From the NCBI RefSeq assembly GCF_030692605.1, contig NZ_JAUYUD010000114.1, positions 1 to 64,000 of the forward strand: DNA of 64,000 nt. Reading direction: 5' to 3'. The notes below the pieces were generated by a model. That model worked only from the letters and a program-made list of their open reading frames with translations, was not told the DNA's origin and did not search any database. The translations under genes and the position numbers were made by a program. How positions within the stretch are numbered: position 1 is the stretch's first letter; each line of letters opens with the position of its first letter. This DNA is from Lutibacter sp. (GTDB lineage: Bacteria; Bacteroidota; Bacteroidia; Flavobacteriales; Flavobacteriaceae). Below, piece after piece: positions 20,103 through 30,771 of the stretch.

Positions 20103-21473
20103 ATGAAAAAGTATGCGGTTTTATGGATATTGGTAATGTTTGTGTTTTATTCTTGTAAAAAGGATGATTATACCTATACACCTATTGTTTTTCCAGTTGA
20201 TAATGGCGCTATTATACCAACTATAGGCGATGAAGAATTATTAAATTTTACGCAACGCGAGACTTTTAAATATTTTTGGGATTTTGCCGAAACTAATTCA
20301 GGCGCAGCACGAGAGCGCTATCACCCAAATAACCCATCACAAGATGCACATGTAGTAGCAACCGGAGGAACTGGATTTGGTTTAATGAGTATAATTGTTG
20401 GTATTGAAAGAGGTTTTGTAACCAAAGAACAAGGTTATATGCGATTAAATAAAATAATAGATTTTTTGACAGCAGCTCAGCGTTTTCATGGTGCTTGGCC
20501 TCATTGGATTGACGGTAGAAATGGTAATGTCATTCCTTTTAGCGCACAAGATAATGGTGGCGACTTGGTTGAAACTGCATTTTTAGCTCAAGGCCTTATT
20601 TGTGTTAAAGAATATTTTAAAAACGGAAATGATAATGAAAAAGCATTGTCAAATAAAGCTGATGGATTATGGAAAGGGGTAGAATGGAATTGGTATACTC
20701 AAAACCAAAATGTGTTGTACTGGCATTGGTCACCTAACAATAACTTTAACATAAATATGCAGCTTAAAGGTTACAATGAAGTCTTGATTACCTATATTTT
20801 GGCAGCCGCTTCTCCTGATTTTGGAATTGCCAAAATTGTTTACACCAACGGATGGGCTTCCAACGGAAGTATCAAATCTACAAATATTAAATATGGCCAC
20901 CCTCTTATAGTTAAACATAATGGCGCTATAGAATATGGGGGTCCTCTTTTTTGGGCTCATTATTCATACTTAGGTTTAAATCCAAACAATCTTGCAGATG
21001 AATTTGTTAATTATTGGGATGTAAATACAAATCATTCAAAAATAAATTACAAATATTGTGTTGAAAACCCTAAAGGTTTTAAAGACTATGGAGAAAATTG
21101 TTGGGGGCTTACAGCTAGTTATTCTAGAAACGCGAACGGAAGTATTGGCTATTCTGGGCATAAACCTGGAGAAGAAGATATTGGAGTTATCTCTCCAACA
21201 GCAGCGATTAGTTCAATGCCTTATACACCAACAGAATCATTGAAAGCGCTGCATTATTTTTATAAAAATAAAGATAAATTACTAGGACCAGCTGGGTTTT
21301 ATGACGCCTTTAGTCCTCATCATAATTTTTGGGTTGCAGATGCTTATTTAGCCATAGACCAAGGGCCAATTATTATTATGATTGAGAATTATAGGTCTAA
21401 ATTGATTTGGAATTTGTTTATGCAAAACACCGAGGTTAAAAAAGGGTTAACAAAACTTGGCTTCACCTATTAA
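20103..21473 (+). CDS. Second glycoamylase-like (GH144-type) lipoprotein, tandem paralogue
   Basis: ETFKYFWDFAETNSGAARERYHP, FHGAWPHWIDGRNG, GGDLVETAFLAQGL. Confidence 0.8.
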   Translation: MKKYAVLWILVMFVFYSCKKDDYTYTPIVFPVDNGAIIPTIGDEELLNFTQRETFKYFWDFAETNSGAARERYHPNNPSQDAHVVATGGTGFGLMSIIVGIERGFVTKEQGYMRLNKIIDFLTAAQRFHGAWPHWIDGRNGNVIPFSAQDNGGDLVETAFLAQGLICVKEYFKNGNDNEKALSNKADGLWKGVEWNWYTQNQNVLYWHWSPNNNFNINMQLKGYNEVLITYILAAASPDFGIAKIVYTNGWASNGSIKSTNIKYGHPLIVKHNGAIEYGGPLFWAHYSYLGLNPNNLADEFVNYWDVNTNHSKINYKYCVENPKGFKDYGENCWGLTASYSRNANGSIGYSGHKPGEEDIGVISPTAAISSMPYTPTESLKALHYFYKNKDKLLGPAGFYDAFSPHHNFWVADAYLAIDQGPIIIMIENYRSKLIWNLFMQNTEVKKGLTKLGFTY

Positions 21474-21491
21474 AACTTCAAAATTAGAAGA

Positions 21492-22319
21492 ATGAATAGC
21501 TTTAATAATTATTTAAAATCATTTTTTTTTGTAAGGTTAAAAATCGTAGTTTGTTTAATAATATTAGGTTTAAGTCCTAATTTAAACGCTCAAGATCAAG
21601 AAATTTTTCAAAAAAAAGTGTTTGTAAAAGGGAAAGACACGTTGCTTTATAGAATATTGTATCCTGTAAATTTTTCAAAAGAAAAAACGTATCCTGTGTT
21701 GTTATTTTTACACGGAGCAGGTGAAAGAGGGAATGATAATGCATCTCAATTAACACATGGAAGTGCTTTATTTACCAACCCCAATAATAGAATACTTTTT
21801 CCTGTAATTGTTCTATTTCCTCAATGTTCACTTGATAATTATTGGTCTAATGTTGAAATAGACCGATCAACAAAACCAATTTCATTTAAATTTCAGAGTG
21901 ATGAAGCTCCAACTAAATCCTTAGGATTAGTTATTGAATTAATGGATTATCTATTGCAAAAACCTTTTGTTAATAGGCAACAAGTTTATGTTATGGGATT
22001 GTCTATGGGAGGAATGGGAACTTTCGAAATATTGGCAAAAAGACCTACTGTTTTTGCAGCAGCAATTCCAATTTGTGGTGGCGGAAATCCTTCAACTGCA
22101 ACATTATATGCAAAAAATACAGCACTATGGGTATTTCATGGCTCAAAAGACGATGTTGTGAACCCACAGTTTTCAGTTGAAATGGTGAAAGGAATTTTAG
22201 ATGCAGGAGGAAATCCAAATTTCACATTATTCGGAGATGCCAATCATAATAGTTGGGATCATGCTTTTGCCGAGCAGAATTTATTAGGATGGCTATTCTC
22301 AAAAAAAAGAAAAGAATAA
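21492..22319 (+). CDS. Exported alpha/beta-hydrolase (dienelactone hydrolase/CE1-like esterase)
   Basis: LFLHGAGERGND, nucleophile elbow GLSMGG, WVFHGSKDDVV, NHNSWDHAF. Confidence 0.8.
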   Translation: MNSFNNYLKSFFFVRLKIVVCLIILGLSPNLNAQDQEIFQKKVFVKGKDTLLYRILYPVNFSKEKTYPVLLFLHGAGERGNDNASQLTHGSALFTNPNNRILFPVIVLFPQCSLDNYWSNVEIDRSTKPISFKFQSDEAPTKSLGLVIELMDYLLQKPFVNRQQVYVMGLSMGGMGTFEILAKRPTVFAAAIPICGGGNPSTATLYAKNTALWVFHGSKDDVVNPQFSVEMVKGILDAGGNPNFTLFGDANHNSWDHAFAEQNLLGWLFSKKRKE

Positions 22320-22330
22320 AAATAAGAAGA

Positions 22331-24643
22331 ATGAAAATTAGAAAAATAAATATAATTACAAGTAGTGTTTTTACGTTGCTGTTTTTTTATGGCTGCACAA
22401 GCACAAAAATAAATACGATAAAGCAGGTATCATCAATTGACCAGAAAGTTGATTCTATTGTAAAATTAATGACCTTAGGGGAAAAATTAGGACAACTAAA
22501 TTTGCCTGGTGCAGGGGATATAACTACCGGTCAGGCCAAAAGTTCTGATATCGCTAAAAAAATTGAAGAAGGAAAAGTAGGTGGTTTATTCAGCATAAAA
22601 GGTGTACAAAAAATAAAGGAAGTTCAAAAATTGGCAGTTGAAAAAAGTAGGTTAAAAATACCATTGCTTTTTGGAATGGATGTTATTCATGGGTATGAAA
22701 CAACGTTCCCTATACCCTTAGGATTATCCGCTTCTTGGGACATGGATTTGATTGAAAAAACTACTCGAATAGCAGCTCAAGAGGCAAGTGCCGATGGTAT
22801 TAATTGGACCTTTTCTCCGATGGTAGATATTTCTAGAGATCCAAGGTGGGGAAGGGTTTCAGAAGGTGTTGGTGAAGATCCTTTTTTAGGCGGAGAGATT
22901 GCCAAAGCTATGATAAAAGGGTATCAAGGCGATGATTTAACCAAGAACAATACGATTATGGCTTGTGTTAAACATTTTGCTTTATATGGAGCTCCTGAAG
23001 CGGGGAGGGATTACAATACCGTTGATATGAGTAGGATTCGTATGTATAATGAGTATTTTCATCCCTATAAAGCAGCAGTAGAAGCGGGGGTTGGTTCTGT
23101 TATGACATCGTTCAATGAAATTGATGGTATTCCCGCAACGGGTAATAAATGGTTGCTAGACGAAGTGTTAAGAAAACAATGGGGATTTGATGGTTTTGTT
23201 GTTACGGACTATACAGGTATAAATGAAATGATTGAACATGGAATGGGAGATTTAAAAGAAAGTTCGGCCCTAGCTTTAAATGCAGGCACAGATATGGATA
23301 TGATTGGAGAAGGGTATTTGAAAACTTTAGAATTAGCACTGAAAGAAGGTTTGGTTAATATCGAACAAATTGACAATGCTGTAAAAAGAATTTTAAAAGC
23401 CAAATACAAATTAGGATTATTTCAAGATCCATACAAATATTGTGATGAGAACAGGGCTGAAACTGAAATTTTTACAAATGAAAACAGAGCTTTTTCTAGA
23501 AAAGTAGCTGCTGAAACAATGGTTTTATTAAAAAATGAACGTCAAGTATTGCCTCTAAAAAAAGCTGGAACAATTGCGTTAATTGGTCCTTTAGCAAATA
23601 CTAAAGAAAACATGCCTGGCACCTGGAGTGTTGCAACAAAACACAATTTGGCAGTCTCTTTTTTAGATGGTCTTAAAACTGTTGTTGGTGACAAAGCAAT
23701 TATTTTGTATGCTAAAGGAAGTAATCTAGATTATGATGCTGAATTTGAGAGTAAAGCTACTATGTTTGGTAAAGAATTACATAGAGATAGTAGAACAGAT
23801 AAGCAACTATTAGATGAGGCTATAGCTATTGCTTCTAGAGCAGATGTAATTATTGCTGCAATAGGAGAATCTTCTGAAATGAGTGGAGAATCTAGTAGCA
23901 GAACGAATCTAGAAATTCCACAAGCTCAAAAAGACTTGTTGAACGCATTGCTTAAAATAGGAAAACCTGTTGTGTTAACATTATTTACAGGGAGACCACT
24001 AGTTTTAAAGGAGGAAATGAAAACAGTTCCAGCTATTCTAAATGTTTGGTTTCCTGGAAGTGAAGGAGGCTTGCCAATAGCAGATGTGTTATTTGGAGAT
24101 GTAAACCCATCTGGTAAATTAACGGCAACTTTTCCTCAAAATGTTGGCCAAATTCCAATTTTTTACAATCATAAAAATACAGGGAGACCTCTGGATAATA
24201 CAGAAGGAAAGTTTGTTAAATTTTTATCTAATTATATAGATGAAAGAAACGAACCATTATTCCCATTCGGTTTTGGACTTAGTTATACAACTTTTGCGTA
24301 CAGCAATTTAAAATTAAGTACAGATAAAATTACATTTAATGGAACTTTAGAAGTTTCGATTGAGGTTACCAATACTGGAAATTACGATGGAAAAGAAGTA
24401 GTACAATTATATATTAGAGACCTAGTTGGTTCTGTTACCAGACCAGTAAAAGAATTAAAAGGATTTAAGAAAATTGAACTAAAAAAAGGACAAACAGAAA
24501 CTGTGAAATTCCTGTTAACTGTTGAAGATTTAAAATTCTACAATTACAACTTAGATTTTGTTGCAGAACCTGGTAATTTTGAAATTTTTGTTGGAACTAG
24601 TTCTGTCGAAAATTTAAAATCAAATTTCAAATTAATTAAATAA
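22331..24643 (+). CDS. GH3 beta-glucosidase lipoprotein (track start 22253 overlaps the upstream gene; 22331 preferred)
   Basis: GMDVIHGYETTFPIPLGLSASWD, KHFALYGAPEAGRDYNTVD, VVTDYTGINEM, fibronectin-like C-terminus; MKIRKINIITSSVFTLLFFYGC signal at 22331. Confidence 0.92.
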   Translation: MKIRKINIITSSVFTLLFFYGCTSTKINTIKQVSSIDQKVDSIVKLMTLGEKLGQLNLPGAGDITTGQAKSSDIAKKIEEGKVGGLFSIKGVQKIKEVQKLAVEKSRLKIPLLFGMDVIHGYETTFPIPLGLSASWDMDLIEKTTRIAAQEASADGINWTFSPMVDISRDPRWGRVSEGVGEDPFLGGEIAKAMIKGYQGDDLTKNNTIMACVKHFALYGAPEAGRDYNTVDMSRIRMYNEYFHPYKAAVEAGVGSVMTSFNEIDGIPATGNKWLLDEVLRKQWGFDGFVVTDYTGINEMIEHGMGDLKESSALALNAGTDMDMIGEGYLKTLELALKEGLVNIEQIDNAVKRILKAKYKLGLFQDPYKYCDENRAETEIFTNENRAFSRKVAAETMVLLKNERQVLPLKKAGTIALIGPLANTKENMPGTWSVATKHNLAVSFLDGLKTVVGDKAIILYAKGSNLDYDAEFESKATMFGKELHRDSRTDKQLLDEAIAIASRADVIIAAIGESSEMSGESSSRTNLEIPQAQKDLLNALLKIGKPVVLTLFTGRPLVLKEEMKTVPAILNVWFPGSEGGLPIADVLFGDVNPSGKLTATFPQNVGQIPIFYNHKNTGRPLDNTEGKFVKFLSNYIDERNEPLFPFGFGLSYTTFAYSNLKLSTDKITFNGTLEVSIEVTNTGNYDGKEVVQLYIRDLVGSVTRPVKELKGFKKIELKKGQTETVKFLLTVEDLKFYNYNLDFVAEPGNFEIFVGTSSVENLKSNFKLIK

Positions 24644-24684
24644 AAAAGAAACAACTCTTTTATAGAGGTATTACAACTATTATT

Positions 24685-26433
24685 ATGAAGAAACTATTTT
24701 TTTTCTGTGCCGTGTTTTCATTTTTTGGTCTTATTGCACAGCAAAAAACGTATTGTAATCCTGTAAATATTGATTATGGATACACTCCTTTTAAAGTATT
24801 TTCACAAGAAGGAAAGCATAGAACAACTGCAGATCCTGTTATTGTAAACTTTAAAAACAATTATTTTTTGTTTGCCACCAATCAAGAAGGTTATTGGTGG
24901 AGCGACAATATGCTTGATTGGAATTTTGTGTATAGAAAATTTTTAATAGATGATAAGTATATTCACGATTTAAATGCACCAGGAGTATTTGCAATGAAAG
25001 ATACGCTGTACGTTCATGGCTCAACCCACCAAAAAGATTTTCCTATTTGGAAAAGCGGAAACCCTACTAAAGATGAATGGTTTATAGCCGTAGACACCTT
25101 AAACGTAGGAGCTTGGGATCCAGCATTTTTCTACGACAAGGAAAAAGACAAACTGTTTTTATATTGGGGCTCTAGCAACGAATTTCCTTTATTAGGAACA
25201 GAACTAAATACTAAAACGTTACAATCGGACGGATTTGTTAAACCATTAATTTCGCTAAAACCTCAAGATCACGGTTGGGAACGATTTGGAGAATATAATG
25301 ACAATACTTTTTTAAAACCATTTTTAGAAGGTGCCGAGATTACCAAATACAACAATAAATATTACCTACAATATGGCGCACCCGCTACAGAATTTAGCGG
25401 TTATGCAGATGGTGTTTACGTTAGTAAAAATCCTTTAGAAGGCTTTCAATATCAATCTCATAACCCGTTTTCATATAAGCCTGGAGGTTTTGCAAGAGGT
25501 GCAGGTCATGGTGCAACATACCAAGATCATTTTGGCAATTGGTGGCATACATCAACCATAATTTTAGGTGTTAAAAATAATTTTGAAAGAAGAATAGGTA
25601 TTTGGCCAGCAGGTTTTGATAAAGACGATGTGATGTATAGCAACACCGCCTATGGAGATTATCCAACTTTTTTACCACATCAAAATGCAAACCATCTTAA
25701 TGGGTTATTTACCGGTTGGATGTTGTTAAACTATAATAAACCTGTTCAGGTTTCATCAACTCTAGGAGGCTATAATCCAAATTATGCGGTTGATGAAGAT
25801 ATGAAAACGCATTGGTCTGCCAAAACAAGTAACAAAGGTGAGTGGTTTCAAACCGATTTAGGAGAAATTTCTACCATAAAAGCCATACAACTTAATTATG
25901 CCGATCAAGATGTTGAATTTATGGGTAAATCTTTAGGTAAGTTTCACCAATTCAAAATATATAGTTCAAATGATGGAAAGAGTTGGAAAATCTTAATTGA
26001 TAAAAGTCAAAATAAAACAGATGTGCCACATGATTATATAGAGCTTGGAAACCCAATAAAAGCACGCTATCTAAAAATAGAAAATATTGCGATGCCAACA
26101 GGTAAATTTGCCATTAGCGGTTTTAGAGTTTTCGGTAATGGAATGTCTGAGAAACCATCTGTTGTAGAAAAATTTGTGGTTTTGCGTGCCGATCCTAATA
26201 GAGATGGGGAACGGAGAAGTGCTTGGTTAAAATGGCAACAGAATAAAGAAGCTGATGGCTACGTAATCTATTTTGGAAAAACACCGGATAAATTATATGG
26301 AAGCATTATGGTTTACAGTAAAAACGATTATTCTTTTACAGGAATGGATAGATTAGATACGTATTATTTTCAAATAGAGGCGTTTAATAACACAGGAATA
26401 TCACCTCGTTCCAACATGGTAATTTCGCAATAA
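24685..26433 (+). CDS. GH43-like glycosidase with F5/8-type C (discoidin) and Fn3-like C-terminal domains
   Basis: GH43-like acidic positions in HRTTADPVI, GAWDPAFF and FLEGAEI; discoidin-like VSSTLGGYNPNYAVDEDMKTHWSA. Confidence 0.78.
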   Translation: MKKLFFFCAVFSFFGLIAQQKTYCNPVNIDYGYTPFKVFSQEGKHRTTADPVIVNFKNNYFLFATNQEGYWWSDNMLDWNFVYRKFLIDDKYIHDLNAPGVFAMKDTLYVHGSTHQKDFPIWKSGNPTKDEWFIAVDTLNVGAWDPAFFYDKEKDKLFLYWGSSNEFPLLGTELNTKTLQSDGFVKPLISLKPQDHGWERFGEYNDNTFLKPFLEGAEITKYNNKYYLQYGAPATEFSGYADGVYVSKNPLEGFQYQSHNPFSYKPGGFARGAGHGATYQDHFGNWWHTSTIILGVKNNFERRIGIWPAGFDKDDVMYSNTAYGDYPTFLPHQNANHLNGLFTGWMLLNYNKPVQVSSTLGGYNPNYAVDEDMKTHWSAKTSNKGEWFQTDLGEISTIKAIQLNYADQDVEFMGKSLGKFHQFKIYSSNDGKSWKILIDKSQNKTDVPHDYIELGNPIKARYLKIENIAMPTGKFAISGFRVFGNGMSEKPSVVEKFVVLRADPNRDGERRSAWLKWQQNKEADGYVIYFGKTPDKLYGSIMVYSKNDYSFTGMDRLDTYYFQIEAFNNTGISPRSNMVISQ

Positions 26434-26462
26434 AAACAAAATAAAAGTTTAAATAATTATAA

Positions 26463-28715
26463 ATGACAAGAATTATTAAGTTTTCAGTTCTAATGCTAAG
26501 CATCGTATTTATTTTTTCGAACTGTGAAAAAAATAATAAGAATAATCAAAGCGAAGTAGACGATGTAATGGACAATTTTATAGATAGTTTGTTGCAAGAA
26601 ATGACCTTAGATGAAAAAATTGGTCAAACAGTTTTATTTTCTGCAGGGTGGGAAGTAACAGGTCCTACATTAGATTCTAATTATGTTGTTTATTTAAAAG
26701 AAGGTATGGTAGGTGCTATTTTTAATATCCATTCTGCAAAAGGATCAAAAGAATTTCAACGCATAGCAGTTGAGGAAACACGTTTAGGAATTCCATTATT
26801 ATTTGGTTATGATGTAATACATGGCTATAAAACTATTTTTCCAATTTCATTGGGCGAATCTGCTTCTTGGGATTTGGAGATGATTGAACAATCCGCTCGA
26901 GTTGCAGCCGAGGAAGCTTCATCCGCAGGTTTACATTGGACTTTTGCGCCTATGATTGATGTAACAAGGGATCCTCGTTGGGGCAGGGTGTCCGAAGGTT
27001 CTGGAGAAGATGTATATTTAGGAAACCAAATTGCAATGGCTCGGGTTAAAGGTTTTCAAGGAGACGATTTATCTAATAACAATACCATATTAGCTTGCGC
27101 TAAACATTATGCAGCTTATGGTGCACCATTGGCGGGTAGAGATTATAATACGGTCGATATGTCGGAACGTGAATTGAGAACAACATATCTTCCTCCTTTT
27201 AAAGCGGCTATTGATGCTGGCGTATCCACTTTTATGACTTCATTCAACGATTTAAACGGAATTCCAGCATCTGGTAATAAGTTTCTATTAACTGATATTT
27301 TAAGAAATGAATGGAATTTTGAAGGTTTTGTGGTTACAGATTATACTTCCATAAACGAAATGATTCCTCACGGTTTTTCAAAAGATGAAAAGCATGCAGG
27401 AGAACAAGCCATAAATGCAGGAGTTGATATGGATATGCAAGGCGGAATTTTCTTAAGAAATTTAAAAACCTTGGTTGAAGAAGGAAAAGTATCAGAAAAA
27501 ACAATAACCGAAGCTGCAAGAAAAATTTTGGTTATGAAATATAAATTAGGGCTGTTTGAAGATCCTTATAGATATGCTGATGAAGAAAGAGAAGCAGCGA
27601 CACTTAATAAACCAGAATTCTTGGAAAAAGCGCGAGAAATGGCACGAAAATCAATGGTTCTATTAAAAAATGAAAATCAAACATTACCACTTTCAAAAAA
27701 TACAAAAATTGCATTAATTGGCCCTTTGGTAAAAGATGAAAACCATATTATAGGCTCTTGGTCGGCTCAAGGCGATCGTAATGGAAAAGCAGTAAGTGTT
27801 TTTGAAGGTGTTACAGAAATTTTAGGTTCGAGCAAAAATATTCTTTACTCAAAAGGATGTGAAATTGAAGGAGAAGATAAAACTTATTTTAATGAGGCAA
27901 TTCGTATAGCAAAACAATCGGATGTTGTTGTTATGGTAGTTGGAGAAAGCGAAGGCATGAGCGGCGAAGCTAGAAGTAGAACAAATTTGGATTTACCCGG
28001 TGTACAAAAAGAATTAATAGCTGAAATGAAAAAAACCGGAAAACCAATCGTTTTAGTTTTGATGAATGGCAGACCATTAACACTTGAATATGAAAATAAG
28101 ACTGCTGATGCAATTTTAGAAACTTGGTGGCCAGGTACCATGGGCGGTTTGGCAATTGCTGATGTGCTATTTGGAGATTATAACCCTTCTGGAAAATTAC
28201 CAATAACATTTCCTAGAAATGTAGGTCAAATACCAATTTTTTATAATGCAAAAAACACAGGTAGACCTTATGATCCTAAGACACCTGAAATTACATATAG
28301 ATCAAGATATCTAGATGTTGCAAATACGCCTTTGTATCCTTTTGGATACGGATTGAGCTATACATCATTTGAATATTCGAATTTAACAATTAACAAAGCA
28401 GAATTTAGCTTAAATGAAACAATTAATATAAATGTAACTATAAAAAATACAGGTAAATACAAAGGAGAAGAAACCATACAGCTATATGTTCAAGATTTAG
28501 TCGGTAGTGTTACAAGACCGTTAAAAGAGCTTAAAAGGTTTAAAAAAATAACACTAACACCAAATCAATCTAAAAACATAACATTTACGTTAACAGCAGA
28601 AGATTTAGTATTTTACACCTATGATATGAGTTTTAAAGCTGAGACAGGTGAATTTAAAATATTTGTTGGCACAAATAGTCGCGATGTTTTAGAAAATAAA
28701 TTTATTTTAAAATAA
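26463..28715 (+). CDS. Second GH3 beta-glucosidase lipoprotein
   Basis: GYDVIHGYKTIFPISLGESASWD, KHYAAYGAPLAGRDYNTVD, VVTDYTSINEM. Confidence 0.92.
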   Translation: MTRIIKFSVLMLSIVFIFSNCEKNNKNNQSEVDDVMDNFIDSLLQEMTLDEKIGQTVLFSAGWEVTGPTLDSNYVVYLKEGMVGAIFNIHSAKGSKEFQRIAVEETRLGIPLLFGYDVIHGYKTIFPISLGESASWDLEMIEQSARVAAEEASSAGLHWTFAPMIDVTRDPRWGRVSEGSGEDVYLGNQIAMARVKGFQGDDLSNNNTILACAKHYAAYGAPLAGRDYNTVDMSERELRTTYLPPFKAAIDAGVSTFMTSFNDLNGIPASGNKFLLTDILRNEWNFEGFVVTDYTSINEMIPHGFSKDEKHAGEQAINAGVDMDMQGGIFLRNLKTLVEEGKVSEKTITEAARKILVMKYKLGLFEDPYRYADEEREAATLNKPEFLEKAREMARKSMVLLKNENQTLPLSKNTKIALIGPLVKDENHIIGSWSAQGDRNGKAVSVFEGVTEILGSSKNILYSKGCEIEGEDKTYFNEAIRIAKQSDVVVMVVGESEGMSGEARSRTNLDLPGVQKELIAEMKKTGKPIVLVLMNGRPLTLEYENKTADAILETWWPGTMGGLAIADVLFGDYNPSGKLPITFPRNVGQIPIFYNAKNTGRPYDPKTPEITYRSRYLDVANTPLYPFGYGLSYTSFEYSNLTINKAEFSLNETININVTIKNTGKYKGEETIQLYVQDLVGSVTRPLKELKRFKKITLTPNQSKNITFTLTAEDLVFYTYDMSFKAETGEFKIFVGTNSRDVLENKFILK

Positions 28716-28942
28716 AGTTTTTTCAGAAGTTTCTTGTAAGAATTAAAAAAACCTTATTTAAAATTTACGATTCTTCTAAAATGAATTTTAAAATGCAAGT
28801 AAAGAATCAATAAATAAAAATTTTAAAAACTGGAATAACAAAAAATAATTAAATCACTTCAATTTTAACTAAAGTTATAAAAGAATTATCGTATTTTCAT
28901 CGCTTTAAAAAATTACATAATATTAATTTTAAATATTTAACA

Positions 28943-30655
28943 ATGAATACAACAAAACCAACGAATTACCCAGCACTTTATACCTTAATTGGTGTTTTCT
29001 TTTTTTGGGGATTTATTGCAGCCTCAAATGGCGTTTTTATTCCATTTGCAAAATCTTATTTTGATTTATCTCAATTTCAAAGTCAGTTAATCGACTCATC
29101 GTTTTATTTCGCCTATTACATAGGAGCCTTTTTATTATTTATATTATCTATTATAGGTAAAAAAGATTTATTAAATTCATGGGGATTGAAAAACGGTATT
29201 GTATATGGGTTATTGCTTTCAGTTGTAGGTGCTTTTATGATGTATCCTGCATTAGCATCTAATAGTTTTGGTTTTGTTTTAAGTGCATTGTTTTTAATTG
29301 CTTTAGGATTTTCATTACAACAAACAGCTGCACAACCTTTTGCTATTGCTTTGGGAGACGAAAGCACAGGTTCTCATCGATTAAATTTAGCTGGAGGTAT
29401 TAACTCATTCGGGACTACTATTGGTCCAATTGTATTTGCTTTAGCATTATTCGGGACTACCAAATTAGATGAAAGTTTAATTAAAGGGTTAAATATGTCT
29501 ACCGTTCAATGGTTGTATGTAATTGTTGGAGTAGCCTTTTTAGTTGCCGCAATTTTGTTTAAATTTTCTAAAAAATTACCTGAAGCGAAAGCTGATTCAA
29601 CTATCGATAATGAATCTAAAGCTACCGGAATAATGAGTTTAATAACTGTTGTATTGATAGTTGTATTGGCAATGATTTTTTATCAATATACAGGAGATAA
29701 TGTTGACCATTCAAGTAAAATGGGATTGTATTTGATATTAATTGGGATTGGAACGTTGGTATTTGGATTATTATATTCCAATGCTAAAGCGAAAAAAAAT
29801 GCCGAAGGTTGGGGAGCTTTTAAATATCCACAATTAGTTTTAGGGATGTTAGCGATTTTCACCTATGTGGGAGTTGAAGTGACTATTCAAAGTAATTTGG
29901 GGGAGTATCTAAAACATATGGATTTTACAGCTTTTTTAGGAATAAATCCAGAAACTACTTATGCTGATTTTAGTAAAATGTTATCAGATAAAACGGTTGA
30001 AGGTTATTGGGCAGGATTAACACCAATGTTAATTTCGTTGTATTGGGGAAGTTTAATGATTGGACGTTGGGCGGGTGCTATTTCTGCTTTTAGTTTGTCT
30101 TCTTCTGCCAAAAAAGTTGCTTTAATTGTTGTTCCTTATGTTGCGTTTTTAGTGATTTTAGCTTCCAATTTTATTGCAGATTTTTCAGTTGATAACACAT
30201 TAACTATACTTCCTTATGCTGTAGTAATTTTAATTCAAATCTTTGGTTTTTGGTTAGGACAAGATAAACCGGCTAAAACGTTAATGATTTTTGCAATTTT
30301 AGGAATGATTGCTATGTTTATTGGAATGTACACAACAGGAAGTATTTCAGTATTTGCATTTGTAAGTGGTGGATTATTTGCTTCGGTAATGTGGCCTGTA
30401 ATATTCTCTTTAGCGTTACAAGGTCTTGGGAAGTTTACTTCTCAAGGTTCTGCATTTTTGATTATGATGATACTTGGTGGTGCTTTTATTCCACCTTTAC
30501 AAGGTAAAATAGCCGATATGTTTAACATTACTATTTCTTATTGGGTACCATTGGTTGGTTTTGGTTATTTAACCTTATTCGCTATTATGGTAAAAGGAAT
30601 TTTAAAAAAGCAAAATATTGATGTCGATACCCTTGCAGCTGCAGCGACTCATTAA
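28943..30655 (+). CDS. Sugar MFS transporter (FHS/FucP-GluP-like)
   Basis: GVFFFWGFIAASNGVFIPFAKSYFDLSQFQSQLIDSSFYFAYYIGA; multiple TM helices. Confidence 0.88.
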   Translation: MNTTKPTNYPALYTLIGVFFFWGFIAASNGVFIPFAKSYFDLSQFQSQLIDSSFYFAYYIGAFLLFILSIIGKKDLLNSWGLKNGIVYGLLLSVVGAFMMYPALASNSFGFVLSALFLIALGFSLQQTAAQPFAIALGDESTGSHRLNLAGGINSFGTTIGPIVFALALFGTTKLDESLIKGLNMSTVQWLYVIVGVAFLVAAILFKFSKKLPEAKADSTIDNESKATGIMSLITVVLIVVLAMIFYQYTGDNVDHSSKMGLYLILIGIGTLVFGLLYSNAKAKKNAEGWGAFKYPQLVLGMLAIFTYVGVEVTIQSNLGEYLKHMDFTAFLGINPETTYADFSKMLSDKTVEGYWAGLTPMLISLYWGSLMIGRWAGAISAFSLSSSAKKVALIVVPYVAFLVILASNFIADFSVDNTLTILPYAVVILIQIFGFWLGQDKPAKTLMIFAILGMIAMFIGMYTTGSISVFAFVSGGLFASVMWPVIFSLALQGLGKFTSQGSAFLIMMILGGAFIPPLQGKIADMFNITISYWVPLVGFGYLTLFAIMVKGILKKQNIDVDTLAAAATH

Positions 30656-30692
30656 AATGTAAGCATCCTTTTAGTGTTGTGAAATAATACTT

Positions 30693-30726
30693 AAAAAACA
30701 CGTTAAGAAATTAATGTGTTTTTTTT
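30693..30726 (+). terminator. Rho-independent terminator after the sugar transporter
   Basis: aaaaaacacgttaa-gaaa-ttaatgtgtttttt stem-loop with T-run. Confidence 0.75.
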
Positions 30727-30771
30727 ATTATATTTTTGCAACTTCACATTCCTTAATTTAATACTAACAAA

